Source: Chlorocebus sabaeus (lineage: Eukaryota > Chordata > Mammalia > Primates > Cercopithecidae). Taken from it: a DNA stretch of 64,000 nucleotides. A program made the position numbers and the translations under genes. The notes beneath the pieces were generated by a model that saw only the letters and a list, made by a program, of their open reading frames with translations, was not told the origin of the DNA and did not search any database. Positions 45,086-56,695 of the stretch are shown in pieces. The stretch lies in assembly GCF_047675955.1 (NCBI RefSeq), contig NC_132929.1, positions 34,650,421-34,714,420 on the forward strand, given 5' to 3'. Position 1 is the stretch's first letter, and every line of letters begins with the position of its first letter.

Positions 45086-45453
45086 GGTGATTTCTGCATT
45101 TCCAGCTGAGGTACCTGGTTCATCTCATTGGGACTGGTTGGACAGTAGGTGCGTGCAGCCCACAGAGGGTGAGCAGAAGCAGGGTGGGTTGTCACCTTAC
45201 CTGGGAAGCACAAGGGGTTGGGGGATTTCCCTTTCCTAGCCAAGGGAAGCCGTGAGAGACTGTACCAGGAGGAAAGGTACACTCCGACCCAGATACTGCA
45301 CTTTTCCCACAGTCTTCACAACCACAGACCAGGAGATTCCCTCCGATGCCTGGCTCGTTGGGTCCCACCCCCACGGAGCCCAGCAAGCTGACACTCATTG
45401 GCTTGGAATTTTTGCTGGTAGCTCAGCAGTCTGAGGTCAACCTGGGATGCTCA
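45086..45453 (+). mobile_element. Inverted 5' segment of the L1 5' UTR
   Basis: GTGATTTCTGCATTTCC through CTGGGATGCTC is the L1 5' UTR in sense on the plus strand, while all sequence from 45085 downward is antisense L1. The two pieces meet near 45085 and together cover adjacent L1 coordinates, the pattern of a twin-priming inversion. Confidence 0.8.
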
Positions 45454-46319
45454 AACATTGTTTTCTGTGGGGGGAGTGCATCCTCACTTCCAACCACTGA
45501 CTTAAAAACCGTAAACATAGTCTCGTATAAAAACAACTTCTCAAGACGTTGGTTCAACAAGATGTTAATTGGTGTTGTAAGAGAAAGGAGTTAGTCAAAT
45601 ACACTTGTGAAACATTGCAAATGATTGGTAGATTCATAAAGGTCCTGTGCTTTGCAGTAAACTCATTTATCTCAGTTATTTTCCCCAACCTAGAGTGTGG
45701 TAAGAGCTGCCTCCTGCTGACAGAAATTCAGTGTCTGCTCCTGTGATTCAGGTGTGGTTGAGGACAACTGCCCCTGGGGAGGAGAAACTGGCTCCAGTCA
45801 GGGCTGGCTTTTTACTCTCTTCCTGGGCAGGCAGGACCGCCTGACTAGTGTGTCTTTAACTGTAAGTTCTGGATATCTTTATATGTTGAAATCCTAGTGT
45901 AGAGTTGATGAATATCCGTTATTGGGTTAGTGAAGCTTGTTCCCATGGCAGCCTTAGACAACTCTGATCACAAGTGTGAAGGGTAACGAAGTGAGACCAT
46001 GAAAGGCAGCTTTCCTGGCTCTGACAAACAATTATTTCCCAGAGATGCTTGAGCTCAACTTCTCTCCAAGAACGCCTGAGTTTTGTAAGCACAATCAAAG
46101 ACATGTTATAGCTTCCTTATTACATATTTTACTTAGTTAAATATTGAATGTTCTGACTCAGGAAATTCTTCCAGGATGTCATAAAGACCTTTAAGATACT
46201 TTTTTAGATGGCACAGCAGGCACCCCAAACTAAAATGTCATAAATGTGAAATGAGCGGCAGAAGTAGAAACCATATCATAAAAACATGGAAATTAAAAAT
46301 GGGATATGGATTCATAGTA

Positions 46320-46495
46320 TAGAAGAGCACTAACTCTGAACGTGGGTGCTTTGAGTTTGATTCTAAGTAGTTGTGACCTCTATACTTTAGTTTCTGTACC
46401 TGTGAAGTGGGGATAAGAGTGTCTACCTCATAGGGTTATGCTAAATAAAGTATGCCAAGCACTTAGTATAGTTTCCAGTATGAAGAAAATACTTG
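46320..46495 (+). mobile_element. MIR
   Basis: TTTCTGTACCTGTGAAGTGG, TACCTCATAGGGTTATGCTA and AAGCACTTAGTATAGTTTCC follow the MIR consensus. Confidence 0.8.
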
Positions 46496-46727
46496 AACAT
46501 AGATGTTATTATTTTAAGGAGAAGGTTAATGGTCTTGGAAAGAGATGGATCAGGGGATTCAGATTTGTTAGATGGAGCTCTTGCCCATTAAAGGAGTTTA
46601 CAAGTTTCTAGCTGTTGAGTTCTATGCATGAGATAGATATTGGCAGTTGAAAGGCTAACACAGTAGACCATCACATTACTAAGTATTTGTTGAATTGGAG
46701 AAAATGATTAAAAGCACAGGCCTTTCG

Positions 46728-47002
46728 GGCACAGTGGCTCATGCTTGTAATCCCAGAATTTTGGGAGGCCAAGGCGGGAAGACTGCTTGAGCCCAGAGGT
46801 TTAAGACCAGCTGGGCAACATAGGGAGACCTCATCTCTACAAATTAGCTGAGTGTGGCGGCACATACCTGTGGTCCCAGCTACTTGGGAGGCTGAGGTGG
46901 GAGGACTGCTTGAGCCCTGGAGTTTGAGACTGCAGTAAGGTGTGATTGTTCTACTTTTCTCCAGTCTGGGTGACAGAGTGAGGCGCTGTCTCAAAATAAA
47001 AA
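46728..47002 (+). mobile_element. Alu, complete
   Basis: AAAGCACAGGCCTTT flanks both ends as a target-site duplication. Confidence 0.94.
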
Positions 47003-47009
47003 AGCACAG

Positions 47010-47085
47010 GCCTTTGACTCAGAGTTCCAATGGTGGCTCCCCCAGGGAAGAACTGTGTGACCTTGGGCGACCTAGTGAACCATAC
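47010..47085 (+). mobile_element. Possible MIR scrap
   Basis: AGAACTGTGTGACCTTGGGC matches the MIR core; the rest is too short to judge. Confidence 0.5.
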
Positions 47086-48016
47086 TGAGCCAGGCTTCTG
47101 GTTGGAAAGGGTGCTCAGAGTGGAAAGGTACGGCCTAGTAGGGAAAAAGGCATCAAGATTAGTGGGTAGGAATAAAACTACATTACTAAATCCAGAAAGA
47201 ACTGTAATCAGGTCCTGGGAGAAAAGCAAAACAGTGAAAGAGGGCAGAATTGCCGAATGGCTCCTCTGGTCTTTTGATCACAAAAGTGAGGGATGCCAGA
47301 AACACAGAGTTAAATCGTCCACCAGAGAAGCACCATTCATGCTCTGCTGTTGATTGCCCTGGAAACCAGAATCCAGCTCTACTGCCAGGGAAATCTTAAC
47401 TGGGACACCACCTATAAAAGAAATGGTAGCAATTAGAGGCACAGGCAGACTTAGTGTGACCAGCTCCACTCAGGGAGGGTCTGGGGATGAGTTCAGGAGG
47501 GAGTCGCAAAGAGAGGGAATTTAGATATGTAAAAGCCATGCTCTGTGGAAGCCCATGGAGTTTGTAATTCATAGATGCACATCCATATTTTCTCTCACTC
47601 ATTTTTGTGAACAGCTCCACCTGGCAGGAGGCCGCTTTCATTCTGGTGCTCTGGATAAGCTGCTGAGACAGCTCTGTGGAAAGACCAGCCCCCTTGAGTT
47701 GAGGCCACATGACTAAGCTCTGGCCAGTAGAATATTGGTGGACACGGTGTGCACACAGGGCAGGTCCTTTAAGAAGGAAACTGCACGATGCTTTTCCACC
47801 TCCATTGGGCTGGACTTGGTAATAGTGGTGAGTCAGGTTTGATTACAGTGGGCTGGGACCCCATGTTGGGAGGTCAGAGGGTTGGCACCCTTCATGGTTG
47901 GGGAGCAAGCTTATTCAAGAAGGCTTCACCCTTTGCCCTCTCCACATGTCTGTGTATTGCTAAAAAAAAACACTGTGGAAGAGATGGCCCTTTTGCATGT
48001 CTTTAAGAAGCCAGTT

Positions 48017-48110
48017 GGCCAGGTGCGGTGGCTCATGCCCATAATGCCAGCACTTTGGGAGGCTGAGGCAGGATTGTTTAAGCCCAGGAATTTGAGATCA
48101 GCCTCTGTCT
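48017..48110 (+). mobile_element. Alu fragment, 5' end
   Basis: GGCCAGGTGCGGTGGCTCAT through TTGAGATCAGCCTCTGTCTC, then unrelated sequence. Confidence 0.85.
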
Positions 48111-49487
48111 CACAGATGGCCATCAATAGAGTGGATGCCACCCTTATATACACCTCTGTCTCTCTCTCATCTACCACTAAAGCTTGAACACCTCTGCCCT
48201 AGGGTACACAGTCAGGCCTTCTCATTTAGTTCATGGTTACCTGAAACCTTTGGTTGAAGGGGTATCACGTTTTTACATTGTGTTGGATACTGCTCTCCAT
48301 GTTGCTGTGTGTGCACATCAACACCCCTTATTTCAAACAGGATGGCAAGTTCCAGAAAGTGGGGGTGGCCCCGTTCTGTATGTTCTTTCCTGGTAAGTGA
48401 CTCCTGAAGTGGTCATATTTACTTAACTGCACAGTGAACAAAATGGCAGGCCAGGCTAGATCCAGAGACTAGAGGAAACCCAGGTTAGTGTCTTAAAGAC
48501 CCTAAAGGGGAAAAAAGGCATTTTTCTGGTAGTCCCCATGTTGAATTTCTACATATATACAAATAAGTTTAAGATAAACCACCATTTCTCCAAACTTTTC
48601 TTAATAGTGTCAGCATTTCAGCATCTCTACACAGATCTAAGTCTCCTTCCCCTATGGGTCACTCACCTATTTCAGCACCATTTGTTGGGCATCTCCGTGA
48701 GCCTGGCACTGGCTGGGCACACGATGCAGGTGCTAAGGGCTTGGTCTGTGATTTCCATGGATGAGGGTGTTCGTGCTACTCATGGGAGATTTCACTCAGT
48801 CCCAGTTTTGTCACCTAGAGCCTGACGGTTCCCAGTTATACACAAATGTAAAATGCCAATCAGGAGGAAAAACAAAGGCTTGTCCCAGCCAGCCAGGGGC
48901 TTGTAACAAGGGAAGATGGTCCTGGTGTTCCTGCCCTGAGAAAGTAGCCCGAGTGCTGGTGGCTGTGGGGACGCCAGCATGCTCCTTGGTCCTAGCTCTT
49001 ATGGTATCTTCGTCCCACTGTGGGGAGTCCATGAATGTGAAAGTACTTTGTAAAATATATAGAGATCATTAGTGTCAATAGGATTACCTTTCCTCATTTC
49101 ACCACATCATGGCTTTATTTTCCTCTCTGGTCACAACATGGAACTGAAGTAGCCTTTTAACGTTATTTGTTACTGTTACAGAATGGAGTTTGCTCCCTGT
49201 TCTTGAAGTAAAACACAGGAGAATTAAATGCTGTATCTTCATTTCAAATCTAGATCCATTTTTTTTCCTTATATGTAAGCCCTGATAATTTTTTCCCATG
49301 GACTTGAGGATCCTGAAATGACTCAAAGGTGTATGCTGCTCAAACTCTAAGTTCCCAGTAGTTTAAGAATGGCCATGGCAACCAGAGGAGGAGAGGTAGA
49401 GAAATGGCAGTCTCTACTTACAACCATTCCATTATTGATGGGCATTACAGTTTCCGACTTTTCACTATTATGGCAAGAAAACATTGT

Positions 49488-49897
49488 TTTAGTTTGTTAG
49501 GGCTGCTGTAACAAAGTACCCCAAACTGAGTGGCTTAAACAGTGACATGTATTGCCTCAGTTCTGGAGGCTGGAAGTCCAAGACCAAGGTGGGCAGGGTT
49601 GGTTCCTTGTGAGTGCTGTGAGGGAGAATCTGTTCCAGGCCTCTCTCCTGGGCTTGTGAATGGCGGTCTTCTCCCTGCCTGTTCACATGGTCTTTCCTCT
49701 GCATGTTGGTCTCTGTGTCCAAATTTCCCCTTTTCATCAGGACACCATTATATTGGATTAAGACCCACACTAATGACTTCACTTTAATTTGGTTTGCTCC
49801 GTAAAGGCTCCATTTCCAAATAAGGTCATATTCTGCGGTACTGGTGGCTGGGACTTTAACATCTGCTTTGGAGGCGCACGATTCAACCCATAACAAA
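49488..49897 (-). mobile_element. MaLR-type solo LTR (MLT1/MST-like)
   Basis: On the plus strand it begins TTTGTTAGGGCTGCTGTAAC and contains AGTTCTGGAGGCTGGAAGTC and GGACACCATTATATTGGATT. It ends ATTCAACCCATAACA, so in minus sense it starts TGTTATGGGTTGAAT. This is the layout of MLT1/MST LTRs. Its 5' edge abuts the MYO1E poly(A) region. Confidence 0.75.
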
Positions 49898-49914
49898 TGT
49901 CATGAAAGAAGAAG

Positions 49915-50930
49915 GTGTTCGCGGATTCCTTTATTTATTTAGGAGGTGGGGGCGGGATGCGGAGGAAGTTTCCTGTAGGGAAAGAGTTGAGAAGAGTCTG
50001 CAGGGACTGAGCTAGAAAGCAATGACATTCCGTAACTGGAAAAGAGCAGGGCACATCTGTAAGTACCTGGTGTGAGTTTTGTAAGAAAACCTATCTTATG
50101 AATGAGTACAGTGGACTACTACTTAGTACATTCATACATGTTTCTACCATCTCAAGATTTTTATATATACAGTATATGATCTGTTTTTATAAATGTACAG
50201 CTTGAAAAAAGATCCTTCTTGTAATAAGTACAGCATTTGAACACAAACCAACATGGGCCAGCCACATTCCAACTGAAGACCCAGAGAAAGCAAAGCCAGC
50301 AGCCCAGCCCCCAGCCCCCAGCCCCGACCTGCTTGGCGGCCCTGATGGTCCCGGCAAAGTGTAAACCAGTGCCCCGCTGTCCCCCTGGGCTCAGCAGGCC
50401 AGCTTGCCCTTGGCATGTGCGTGGGAAGTGCCTGCTCACGCTGAGCCCAGTCTGCAGAGGGCAGGTCCTCCCTGAGGGAAGGTGGCAGAGAGGAATGTGT
50501 ATATCAGGTACGGACAAAAGAGATGAAAGAAATGTGCTCTTCAACTAAAGGCACTTGTCAGCGGCCGCCTACAGCCATTCCCTAGGCCTGGTGAGCAAGC
50601 CGGGTGCTGTTTTGATAGAAGCCTATAAGGTCTGAGCAGACCTCACTTGTCCTCTCACCAGGTTTAAATACAATAAATAAATCTTAATGCATGGTGGTTT
50701 TGCCCTCCTGGGTCCCTATGAAGAGGCTACCTTTTAGGATCACTTATGGAGTGATACTCCCTGTCCCCAACCCAGTCTTTTCAGTGTCCTCCATGGGGAA
50801 GGTACCAGAATAGCTCCAGGCCTTGGAGAAGCAGTTGCTCATTGTGGATTGTAAGGGGAGCCCCTAAATATCCCCTCCCCTGGTCTGTGCCTGGAGCTCC
50901 TCTGCCCCATGCGTCAGAGTCATGGGCACC
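49915..50930 (-). other. MYO1E: MYO1E 3' UTR (end inferred)
   Basis: The UTR runs from the stop codon down to a double poly(A) signal, AATAAATAAA in minus sense, at plus 49930-49939. No other minus-strand AATAAA was seen between. Its length of about 1 kb is plausible for this gene. Confidence 0.7.
49930..49939 (-). terminator. MYO1E: MYO1E poly(A) signal (overlapping pair)
   Basis: Plus TTTATTTATT is minus AATAAATAAA. Downstream in minus sense, TTTGTTATGGGTTG at about 49885-49900 is G/T-rich and could serve as the downstream element; it lies at the start of the adjacent LTR. Confidence 0.65.
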
Positions 50931-51089
<159 letters not shown>

Positions 51090-51164
51090 TCAAGTGATTT
51101 GGCTCCATCCATATTGTTTTCCCTTTGTTCTTTAAATCAAAAAGTTTGTTGTAAAAAGATATCG

Positions 51165-51461
51165 GCCGGGCGCGGTGGCTCACGCCTGTAATCCCAGCAC
51201 TTTGGGAGGCCGAGGCGGGCGGATCACAAGGTCAGGAGATCGAGACCATGGTGAAACCCCGTCTCTACTAAAAAATAGAAAAAAATTAGCTGGGCGCAGT
51301 GGCGGGCGCCTGTAGTCCCGGCTACTCGGGAGGCTGAGGCAGGAGAATGGCGTGAACCTGGGAGGCGGAGCTTGCAGTGAGCCGAGATTGCGCCACTGCA
51401 CTCCAGCCTGGGTGACAAAGCGAGACTCCGTCTCAAAAAAAAAAAAAAAAAAAAAAAAGAT
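51165..51461 (+). mobile_element. Young AluY in the last MYO1E intron
   Basis: AAAAAGATATC flanks both ends. The body is close to AluY (GGCCGGGCGCGGTGGCTCAC through GACTCCGTCTC and an A run) with about ten bases lost after CGAGACCAT. It is antisense to MYO1E and ends 158 bases from the last coding exon. Confidence 0.95.
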
Positions 51462-52057
51462 ATCTACCAAATTAATAAAGCACTCAGCCAAGCCCATGGA
51501 CTGCTTTAATAATGGATATTGAAGGTTGTCTCCCTGGCTTCCACACCATCTACTTTCATTATGAGGAAGCCAGGAAGTGTGGGTGGGATAGACCCCCCCG
51601 CCCCGGTTTCTGGGGACAGCCCCTACCAGTTCTAATCCACTCAGGGTACAGCTTTTGTCTTGCTACTGAAGTTGGTTCAGGGATGGACACATGACTAATT
51701 TGGTCTGATCAGAATAAAACTCAGGACTTTTGTCCAATGGCTAAGAAAAGAAGTTGCAGAGATGATGCAGATTTCAGACATGGTTTGATATGTTGGCTCG
51801 GAATTGCTGCTGCCATTTTGCTACCATGAAGAAAAACAGCTTGAGAAGGGAGGGGATATAAAGAAGGGGGCAGAGCTGAAAGAAGCATTAAAAGAGCAGC
51901 TGGTGTCTTGATCAGACTGAGCCTGAGGCCTGGATCTGCCTCTACAAATTGCAGTTTGAGGAGCTCATAAATTCTCTTCATCTTCATACTAGATCTTACA
52001 GCAATGTGACCATGTGCTCTTTGGGAGGCTGTCCCAGCCAACCGGCCACACACTTAC
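51462..52057 (-). other. MYO1E last intron, unique part
   Basis: Non-repetitive intron sequence between the AluY and the penultimate exon donor. Nothing else is recognised. Confidence 0.6.
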
Positions 52058-52227
52058 CTTCTTTGATAATATCAATAATGTCATTGGCATTAAAGCTGAG
52101 TTCGTCTGTGTCCTGAGCATCATAGGCATACAAAGCCTTGCACTGTGGCACCTGAGGCTTGGGCTTGGGCTGGGGCTTGGGTCTGCCCCCTGCTGGGGGA
52201 GGCCTACTGGTCGTTTGTCTCCTGACC
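52058..52227 (-). CDS. MYO1E: MYO1E penultimate coding exon: TH2 tail and N-terminal half of SH3
   Basis: In minus sense the acceptor CTCTCCCCACAG ends at 52228 and the donor GTAAGT starts at 52057. It encodes VRRQTTSRPPPAGGRPKPQP then KPKPQVPQCKALYAYDAQDT then DELSFNANDIIDIIKE. The Pro/Lys-rich part is the end of TH2. ALYAYDAQDTDELSF is the classic SH3 opening (ALYDY, then the acidic RT loop). One base of an Asp codon is left for the last exon. Confidence 0.96.
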
Positions 52228-52984
52228 CTGTGGGGAGAGAGGAGCAGGTGAGACTGGGCCCCAACAGGAGGCAGCAGCACCGAGCGGTGGTTTGGAGCAT
52301 GGTGGCCGGCACTGGCCTGTTCAAGTTCAAATCCAGCTCCATCCTTAGAAGACATATGGCCCAGGGTGTAGTCTTTAAACTTGAGGAATAAAAGTAATTT
52401 TTCTGACAAGGTTGTTGCAAACACACATAGCTCTTAAAAACCTTAGCTGCTGCTGTTACCGTGTCCTCAGCATAGAAGGAAATGTGGGAGACACATATCC
52501 ATATAAAAGTATCAAAAGTATACCCATACATTTAAATCAGGAACATTCAGATATCTGTCCCTCCTTCCTCAAGTTGGGAAATGGAACTTTTGCAGGTGCC
52601 ACAGAAGCCTGTAGGCATCTCTCCTTCACTGCATTCCCCCCAGATTACCACCACCTTACAGTTTGTATTAATGATTCTCTGGCTCATCTCTACAGTTCGC
52701 CACACATGTAAATACCCCTAACCAGTATCTGTGGTCCGACTGTATCAACTGTATGAAAGGAATCATATTCCACGGTCACACACTCAACTGGACCATGTGC
52801 CCTGCTGATGCCTGCAGTTGTAGTTCCTTCAACCTCGCTGCCTGATACTACACCACTGCACGAGTGACTGTGTCACAGTTTACTTCTCCAGGGCACTGTG
52901 AATGGTCACTTGGGATGGTTCCAGTTTTCACTATTGTAAAAAATGCTGCCGTGAGACTTTGCTCCCCATTCACATCCTTATTAT

Positions 52985-54745
52985 GCCTCAGACCTCACTC
53001 CTGTCTACTCCCATCCCATCTGTCCACCCACCCTCATTACTCCGGAGACTTCCCTCCCACCAGCTCATTATTACTCCTTCAACTTCCCTCCCATCCCTCA
53101 TTATTACTCCTCAGACTTCCCCTCCCATTCCTCATTATTACTCAGGCTTCCTTCCCACCCCCCTCATTCCTCCTCAGACTTCCCTCCCAACCTCTCATTA
53201 TTACTCCTCACACTTACCTCCCACCCCTCATTATTACTCCTCACACTTCCCTCCCATCCCTCATTATTACTCCTCACACTTACCTCTCACCCCCCTCATT
53301 CCTCCTCAGACTTCCCTCCCAACCTCTCATTATTACTCCTCACACTTACCTCCCACCCCCCTCATTCCTCCTCAGACTTCCCTCCCATCCCTCATTATTA
53401 CTCCTCACACTTACCTCCCACCCCTCATTATTACTCCTCACACTTACCTCCCACCCCTCATTATTACTCCTCACACTTCCCTCCCACCCCTCATTATTAC
53501 TCCTCACACTTCCCTCCCATCCCTCATTATTACTCCTCAGACTTCTCCTCCCATCCCTCATTATTACTCAGGCTTCCTTCCCACCCTCCTCATTCCTCCT
53601 CAGACTTCCCTTCCAACCTCTCATTATTACTCCTCACACTTACCTCCCACCCCTCATTATTACTCCTCATACTTACCTCCCACGCTCATTACTCCTCACA
53701 CCTCCCACTCCGCATTATTACTCGTCATACTTACCTCCCAGCTCTCATTATTACTCCTCACACTTACCTCCCACCCCTCGTTATTACTCCCACACTTACC
53801 TCCCACCCCTCATTATTACTCCTCACACTTACTTCCCACCCCTCATTATTACTCCTCAGACTTCGCTCCCACCCCCCTCATCCTCCTAAGACTTCCCTCT
53901 CAACCCCTCATTACTACTCCTCACACTTACCTCCCACCCCTCATTATTACTCTGCAGACTTCCCTCCCACTCCCTCATTATTACTCCTCAGACTTCCCTC
54001 CAACCCCTATTACTCCTCAGACTTCCATCCTACCCCTGATTATTACTCCTCAGACTTCTCTCCTACCCCCTCGTTATTACTTCTCAGACTTCCATCTTAC
54101 CCTCTCATTATTTGTCAGACTTCCCTCCCAGCCCTCATTATTACTCTGCAGACGTCCTTCCTACCCCCTTATTACTCCACAGACATCCCTCCTAACCCTC
54201 ATTACTCCACAGACGTCCCTCCTACCCTCTCATTATTACTCCACAGACGTCCCTCCTACCCCCTCATTATTACTCCTCAGACTTCCCTCCTACCCCCTCA
54301 TTATTACTTCTCAGACTTCCATCTCACCCTCTCATTATTTGTCAGACTTCCCTCCCAGCCCTCATTATTACTCTGCAGACGTCCTTCCTACCCCCTTATT
54401 ATTACTCCACAGACATCCCTCCTAACCCTCATTACTCCACAGACTCCCTCCTACTCTCTCATTATTACTCCACAGACGTCCCTCCTACCCCCTCATTATT
54501 ACTCCTCAGACTTCCCTCCTACCCCCTCATTATTACTCCTCAGACTTCCCTCCCATTCCTCATTACTCCTCACACTTCGACCCTCTCATTACTCTGCAGA
54601 CTTCCCTCACACCCTTATCATTACTCCACAATCTTTCCTTCCACCCCCTCATTATTACTCCACAGACTTCCCTCTCATTTTGTCAATCAGTATTACTCCT
54701 CAGATCTCCTTCCCATTCTTTCATTATTACCCCTCAGAGCTCCCC
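52985..54745. repeat. CT-rich minisatellite in a MYO1E intron
   Basis: About fifty diverged tandem units of roughly 32-35 bases fit the pattern CTCATTATTACTCCTCACACTT plus ACCTCCCACCC. The plus strand is almost all C/T with short ATTATTA islands; the minus (transcribed) strand is G/A-rich. The 3' part uses variant units with CTCCACAGACGTCC. A block of about 227 bases is duplicated (54081 on and 54308 on). Because many units are 33 bases, long artificial reading frames run through it on the plus strand. Confidence 0.9.
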
Positions 54746-56019
54746 TTTGCCCCTCCAAAAATGTTGCTGTGAATATTCTTATACAAGAGTTTATTCAGAG
54801 CACTTTCTCAACATCTGCACAACTGACATTTGCGGCTGGGAATTCTCTGTTGTGTGTGTGTGTATGGGGGTGGGTGAGGGAGGCTGTCCTATGCCCTGTA
54901 GAATCCCTGGCCTCTACCCCCTGGATACCAGTGACACTCCCTCCACCCCACTGTCATAATTATTAAAAATATCTCCAGTGCTCTAACCCTAATCCAGATC
55001 TTCTAGCTTTAAAGTTATTCTTTCTATATACTATGCTGCCTTCAGTCACCATTCATATACCGTTTCAAAGGTACGTAAGTTCAACTTGTTCCTATTTAGT
55101 GAGATCTTTACACCTACACCTGAAACATTTATTTATTAAATATGTTCATAAAAAGCATTTAGCAAAACCAAAAAGGAAAATGGAAACATGGAGAACATTT
55201 CTTTTTCTTCCACTTTGCTTAAGGACAAACCAAAGTAAAGGCTATATTCATTTCCCTACAAAAGAAACTTAAGCTTAAGATTTCTCCCTAAAGAAGTTGG
55301 GCTGGACCTCAACATGGTGGGACTGGCTGTTAGGTCTGCACATCACTCACACCTACAGGAGCAAGGAGGAAAAGGGAGGGGCTTTCTGGGGCCTGAGTTC
55401 TGGAAAGAACCACCACACCCAGTTTTGAGCTGTGCTCTCAGGGGCCACAGCCTGCTGGCCTTGCCCAGGTCTTGTGATGACAGATGCTCATGGGGTGCTG
55501 ATGAACAACCTGGATCACAAAGGGGTGGCTGGGGGGGACACGGACTGCCAGCAGGGTGGTGGACTGTCCCTAGGAGGGGCTGGGCTCCCCTGAGGCTGGG
55601 CTTTTCCACCACCCCACATGGGAGGGAGCAATCCCCAAGGCTATTCAGGCTCCACTCCTCTTACCACCACCTCGCTGCACTTCTCTCTCAGTGCAGAGGA
55701 AAGGCATTTTGTAGGTTCTTAGTGTGACATCAGTCATTTTCTACCTAGTGCCTATTGGAAATCCCCATTCCCTGTTCAAGAAGTGCATGCTTCTCTGAAA
55801 GTTGGCCAGGCAAGCAGGTTTTAAATTAAGCACCCTATATATTGGGGATGTGTCAGCATTTGGTTAATAAGAGCCATTAGCCTGGATACCAGATGTCATG
55901 TGACTTCTCAGCAACAAGGAATGAAAGGGGGTGGGGGCGGGCATTACAACACCCTGGGAGGGAGGAAGCCTCCAGCCTGGCAGTCCACAGAACTGGGCTA
56001 GAAGTGCATGTGGAAGGAC
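54746..56019. other. MYO1E intron, largely unique sequence
   Basis: No exon with splice sites and no MYO1E-like frame is visible. A short (TG)n tract lies at about 54849-54865. The remainder shows no repeat I can name. Confidence 0.5.
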
Positions 56020-56695
56020 ACACCCCCAAAACCGTCATCCCTGTCTCCCTGGGGGACTGGTTCCAGGACTCCTCACAGATACTAAACTCCACAGACACGT
56101 CCCTCATATGAGTGTAACGACTGCATATAAACAATGTGCATATGCACATCCTCCTGTATGCGTCAAATCACCTCTAGATTACTTACAATACCTAATATAA
56201 TGTAAATGCTATGCAAATAGTTGTTATACTATATTGTTTAGGGAATAATGACAAGAAAAAGGCTTTTTTAAAAATATACGACTGACTAGGCATGGTGGCT
56301 CACGCCTAGCCACGTGGATCACCTGCAATCAGGAATTCGAGACCAGCCTGGCCAACATGGCAAAACCCCTGTCTCTACAAAAAGTACAGAAGTTAGCCAG
56401 GCGTGGTGGTGCACGCCTATAGTCCCAGCTTCTTGGGAGGCTGAGGCAGGAGAATCACTTGAACCCAGGAGGCGGAGGTTGCAGTGAGCCGAGATTGCGC
56501 CACTGCACTCCAGCCTGGGCCACAGAGTAAGACCCTGTCTCCAAAAAAAAAAAAAAAAAAAAATTTTTTTTTAAGTCTGTATATGTTCACTACAGAGGCA
56601 GCTATCTGTACTTTTTCTAAATATTTTCATTCCAAGTTTGGTTGAATCCACAGGTGTGGAACCCATGGGCACAGCGGGCCAACTGAACCCACAGA
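56020..56695 (+). mobile_element. Tigger/MER2-like DNA transposon remnant, split by an Alu
   Basis: CTGGGGGACTGGTTCCAGGA, TCTAGATTACTTACAATACC and TAGGGAATAATGACAAGAAA lie on the left. TTTGGTTGAATCCACAGGTG, GGAACCCATGGGCACAG and GGGCCAACTG lie on the right. This is the layout of MER2-type Tigger elements. Confidence 0.75.
56284..56565 (+). mobile_element. Alu with small 5' deletion
   Basis: CTAGGCATGGTGGCTCACGC, with the next 30 bases of the consensus lost, ending GACCCTGTCTCC and a long A run. Inserted in the Tigger-like element. Confidence 0.92.

Larger units (their letters stand above)
39048..45453 (-). mobile_element. Nearly full-length L1 (L1PA/L1PB-like) with inverted 5' end
   Basis: Read on the minus strand, the element runs from 5' UTR through ORF1 and ORF2 to a 3' UTR and a 41-base poly(A), seen as T at 39048-39088. 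The known L1 3'-end sequence is just inside it. Both frames are broken by stops and frameshifts. From about 45086 to 45453 the 5' UTR flips to the plus orientation, which marks a 5' inversion, and roughly the first 80 bases are missing. The 5' UTR wording fits an older L1PA or L1PB subfamily rather than the youngest ones. A young Alu sits inside at 41890-42189. I did not find a clear target-site duplication. Confidence 0.92.
45454..49487. other. CCNB2-MYO1E intergenic spacer
   Basis: Mostly unique sequence with a MIR at 46320-46495, an Alu at 46728-47002, a MIR-like scrap at about 47010-47085 and a truncated Alu at 48017-48110. I see no convincing exon, RNA gene or conserved frame. Confidence 0.6.

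Noticed and set aside
49489..49896. 135-codon minus-strand open frame next to the MYO1E 3' end
   Set aside because: It coincides with the MaLR-type LTR and has no protein-family signature.
52902..54425. 507-codon and 341-codon open frames on the plus strand
   Set aside because: They lie wholly in the CT-rich minisatellite. Units of 33 bases keep two frames free of stops. The peptides are repeated TSLPSLIITPHTYL-type strings with no domain, and the frame is antisense to MYO1E.
52985..54745. Possible CRISPR array
   Set aside because: Units are adjacent, lack unique spacers of constant length and vary continuously. It is a eukaryotic minisatellite.
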